DNA of 64,000 nt from assembly GCA_014898425.1 (NCBI GenBank), contig RCSZ01000019.1, positions 372,001-436,000 on the forward strand, given 5' to 3'. Position 1 is the first letter of the stretch. Each line of letters opens with the position of its first letter. Source of the DNA: Botryotinia globosa (taxonomy: Eukaryota; Ascomycota; Leotiomycetes; Helotiales; Sclerotiniaceae). Below the pieces are notes generated by a model. It searched no databases and was not told the origin of the DNA. It worked only from the letters and a program-made list of their open reading frames with translations. Of this stretch, positions 62,317-64,000 are shown piece by piece. The position numbers were made by a program, and so were the translations under genes.

Positions 62317-63996
62317 ATGTCTCTCGCACAATTACAAAATCTCTTACCTCTACCAGAGGAGGATTTGAAGCAAGTAATAGACTACGCAAACACACTTTCT
62401 AAACCCGCCGCTCGAGATCATTTCATCGATCTACTAGGAGAATCACCCGGAAGCATCGAGTTCATCTCTTCATTCAATTCCAGGCGACAAGATCCTACTA
62501 CGAAAGCTACTCCACCACAGGCACAAACATACTCACAAGCTTCAGCACAATCTTCAACACAGGGATCTGCATCCGGCGTCCCTAAATCAACTCGAGGACC
62601 GAAAAAGAAGAAGGCTCCTATTCATACACCAGCACCGCGACAAGTCCAAGAGACGTATACAGGGCAGGGAACCGCGTACAAAAAGAAAGACGAAGATGAC
62701 TACGTATCCCGCAAATCCACACCCGTATCCTCATCCAAAGCCTCAGGATCCCCAAACGCCTTCACCCTCGCCCCTACCCCCTCCGCCATCCAAGCACCCA
62801 TCCCTCGCCCCCCTCCCTCAGCAGCCGGCACCCTGATCTCTGATTTCGGCAAGAAATCCAAATCCAGCGCCTCCTCTCGCGCTGCCTCTCAAACCCCTTC
62901 TCGCAATGCCTCGCCCGCCCCCAAAACAAAAGTAAACATCACCGGCGGAAACGCCATGCACGGCGCCTCAACCGTCCTCTCCGATCTCGACGCCGCAATC
63001 CGCACCCTCGAAATCTCAACCAATTCTTCGCTGGCCTCGTCGGATCCCGCAAAACGGAGATGCAATTGTATAGCCACGCGACATCCATTGCTGGCCGCGG
63101 CACCGAATTGTCTCGCGTGCGGAAAGGTAATCTGTGTGAAAGAGGGATTGGGTCCTTGTACTTTCTGCGGAGCAGATATCCTGGGAAAAGATGAAATCCA
63201 ATCCATGATCCGCACATTGCGGGAAGAGCGCGGAGTGGAAAAACAGCGTCTAGACGCCTCGTCGCATCGTCGCGCCGAGGTCTCCCGTACACCTGCGCCC
63301 TTTTCGGCCCCCAAAACTAATGATATGACGCCCGCGGAGCAGAAAGCGAAAGAACATCGTGATAGGTTGTTGGGGTTCCAGGCCCAGAATGCGAAGCGGA
63401 CAACGGTTCGAGATGAAGCTGCGGATTTTGATACGAGTCTTGCGGCGAGTGTGGCGGTCGGAGGAGGAAGTGGGATGGGAGGGATGTGGGCGAGTCCGGC
63501 GGAGAGAGCGAGGGAGTTGAAGAGGCAGCAGAGGGTCTTGGCGGAACAGGAGTGGAATGCGAGACCGGAGTATGAGAAGAGGAGACAAGTTGTCAGCGTG
63601 GATTTGGTGGGCGGGAAGATTGTGAAGAGGATGGCGAAGATTGAGGCGCCGAAGTTTGAGAGTGAGGGGGAAGAGGAGGTGGAGGATTTTCAGGTGGTGG
63701 AAACTGTCGGTGGCGGAAATGTGGGAGGAGGCACGTTTAGTAGGAATCCGTTGTTGGGGGGTCTGATTAAACCTGTTTGGACCGCGAAGAAGGTAGAGGG
63801 AAAGGGCAAGGAGAAGGAAACTGAAGGGGATGGTGGCGATGGCGAGGGAGAAGTTGTCAGGAAGAAGAAAACGTGGAGGAGGGTACAAGATGATATGGAT
63901 GATGATGAAAATATTATATTAGACGGTGGAGCCTTTGGTGGGAGCGAAGGGAAGGAAAATAGAAGACAAGGCGCAGAGGAACATGCTATTGGTTAA
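62317..63996 (+). CDS. Rqt4/TRIP4 (ASC-1)-type C2HC5 zinc-finger protein
   Basis: A single-exon gene of 559 residues. The ATG at 62317 (GTAACCATGTC) was chosen over the frame opening at 62236 because the conserved region begins there. The N-terminus (LAQLQNLLPLPEEDLKQVIDYANTL) resembles the CUE-like helical start of ASC-1/Rqt4 proteins. A Ser/Pro/Ala-rich linker covers about 65-235. The zinc-finger block CNCIATRHPLLAAAPNCLACG continues through GPCTFCGADIL at about 249-290, with the Cys/His set expected of zf-C2HC5. A conserved helix after it ends in KEHRDRLLGFQAQNAKRTTV and DEAADFD. The C-terminal 150 residues are Gly/Glu/Lys-rich. By family knowledge the protein belongs to the ribosome-quality-control trigger (RQT/ASC-1) complex, which splits collided ribosomes. 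The sequence is notably GC-richer than its neighbours. Confidence 0.88.
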   Translation: MSLAQLQNLLPLPEEDLKQVIDYANTLSKPAARDHFIDLLGESPGSIEFISSFNSRRQDPTTKATPPQAQTYSQASAQSSTQGSASGVPKSTRGPKKKKAPIHTPAPRQVQETYTGQGTAYKKKDEDDYVSRKSTPVSSSKASGSPNAFTLAPTPSAIQAPIPRPPPSAAGTLISDFGKKSKSSASSRAASQTPSRNASPAPKTKVNITGGNAMHGASTVLSDLDAAIRTLEISTNSSLASSDPAKRRCNCIATRHPLLAAAPNCLACGKVICVKEGLGPCTFCGADILGKDEIQSMIRTLREERGVEKQRLDASSHRRAEVSRTPAPFSAPKTNDMTPAEQKAKEHRDRLLGFQAQNAKRTTVRDEAADFDTSLAASVAVGGGSGMGGMWASPAERARELKRQQRVLAEQEWNARPEYEKRRQVVSVDLVGGKIVKRMAKIEAPKFESEGEEEVEDFQVVETVGGGNVGGGTFSRNPLLGGLIKPVWTAKKVEGKGKEKETEGDGGDGEGEVVRKKKTWRRVQDDMDDDENIILDGGAFGGSEGKENRRQGAEEHAIG

Positions 63997-64000
63997 ACTC

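Overview
The window is filamentous-fungal (Ascomycota) nuclear DNA. Genes carry short GT..AG introns of about 46-120 bp, often with CTGAC/CTAAC-type branch points. Intergenic DNA is AT-rich and holds small TA-flanked terminal-inverted-repeat elements whose arms differ by transitions, as expected after RIP-like mutation. The protein set (PLD, AzgA, Spf1, Yvc1, SidA and a ferrichrome-type NRPS) fits a Leotiomycete such as Botrytis/Sclerotinia. That placement is an inference from overall resemblance, not from a search.

Layout. 0.1-4.4 kb: three unrecognised low-complexity, Ser/Arg- or charge-rich proteins. 4.4-10.6 kb: gene-free interval with a diverged array of about 15 units sharing a core near TGTAGATATGCAACA, interrupted by nested MITE-like elements. 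10.6-13.6 kb: phospholipase D (-). 14.9-15.9 kb: jacalin-like plus aerolysin-like protein (-). 17.4-19.5 kb: AzgA-type purine permease (-). 20.9-25.0 kb: Spf1-type P5A ATPase (+). 26.5-27.5 kb: short-chain dehydrogenase (-). 28.0-29.3 kb: two small TIR elements. 29.9-31.2 kb: PTH11/rhodopsin-like seven-helix membrane protein (+). 32.1-34.4 kb: Yvc1-type vacuolar TRP channel (+). 35.4-61.5 kb: siderophore cluster of sidA (-), ABCB transporter (-) and a 4,918-residue ferrichrome-type NRPS (+). 62.3-64.0 kb: Rqt4/ASC-1-type zinc-finger protein (+).

How the genes work together. The siderophore cluster is the one clear functional unit. SidA makes N5-hydroxyornithine, the NRPS (A-T-C-A-T-C-T-C-A-T-C-T-C-T-C) assembles a hexapeptide hydroxamate of ferricrocin/ferrichrome type, and the ABC transporter presumably moves product or precursor. 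A by-eye scan of both strands found four exact copies of ATCTGATAA, which fits the SreA-type iron-GATA consensus ATCWGATAA. All four lie in the two intergenic regions of this cluster: three within 346 bp between sidA and the transporter gene, and one in the divergent transporter/NRPS promoter. The remaining genes are housekeeping or accessory and show no obvious link to iron.

Exon boundaries were derived by hand from splice signals and reading-frame continuity; every multi-exon model given keeps an open frame throughout.
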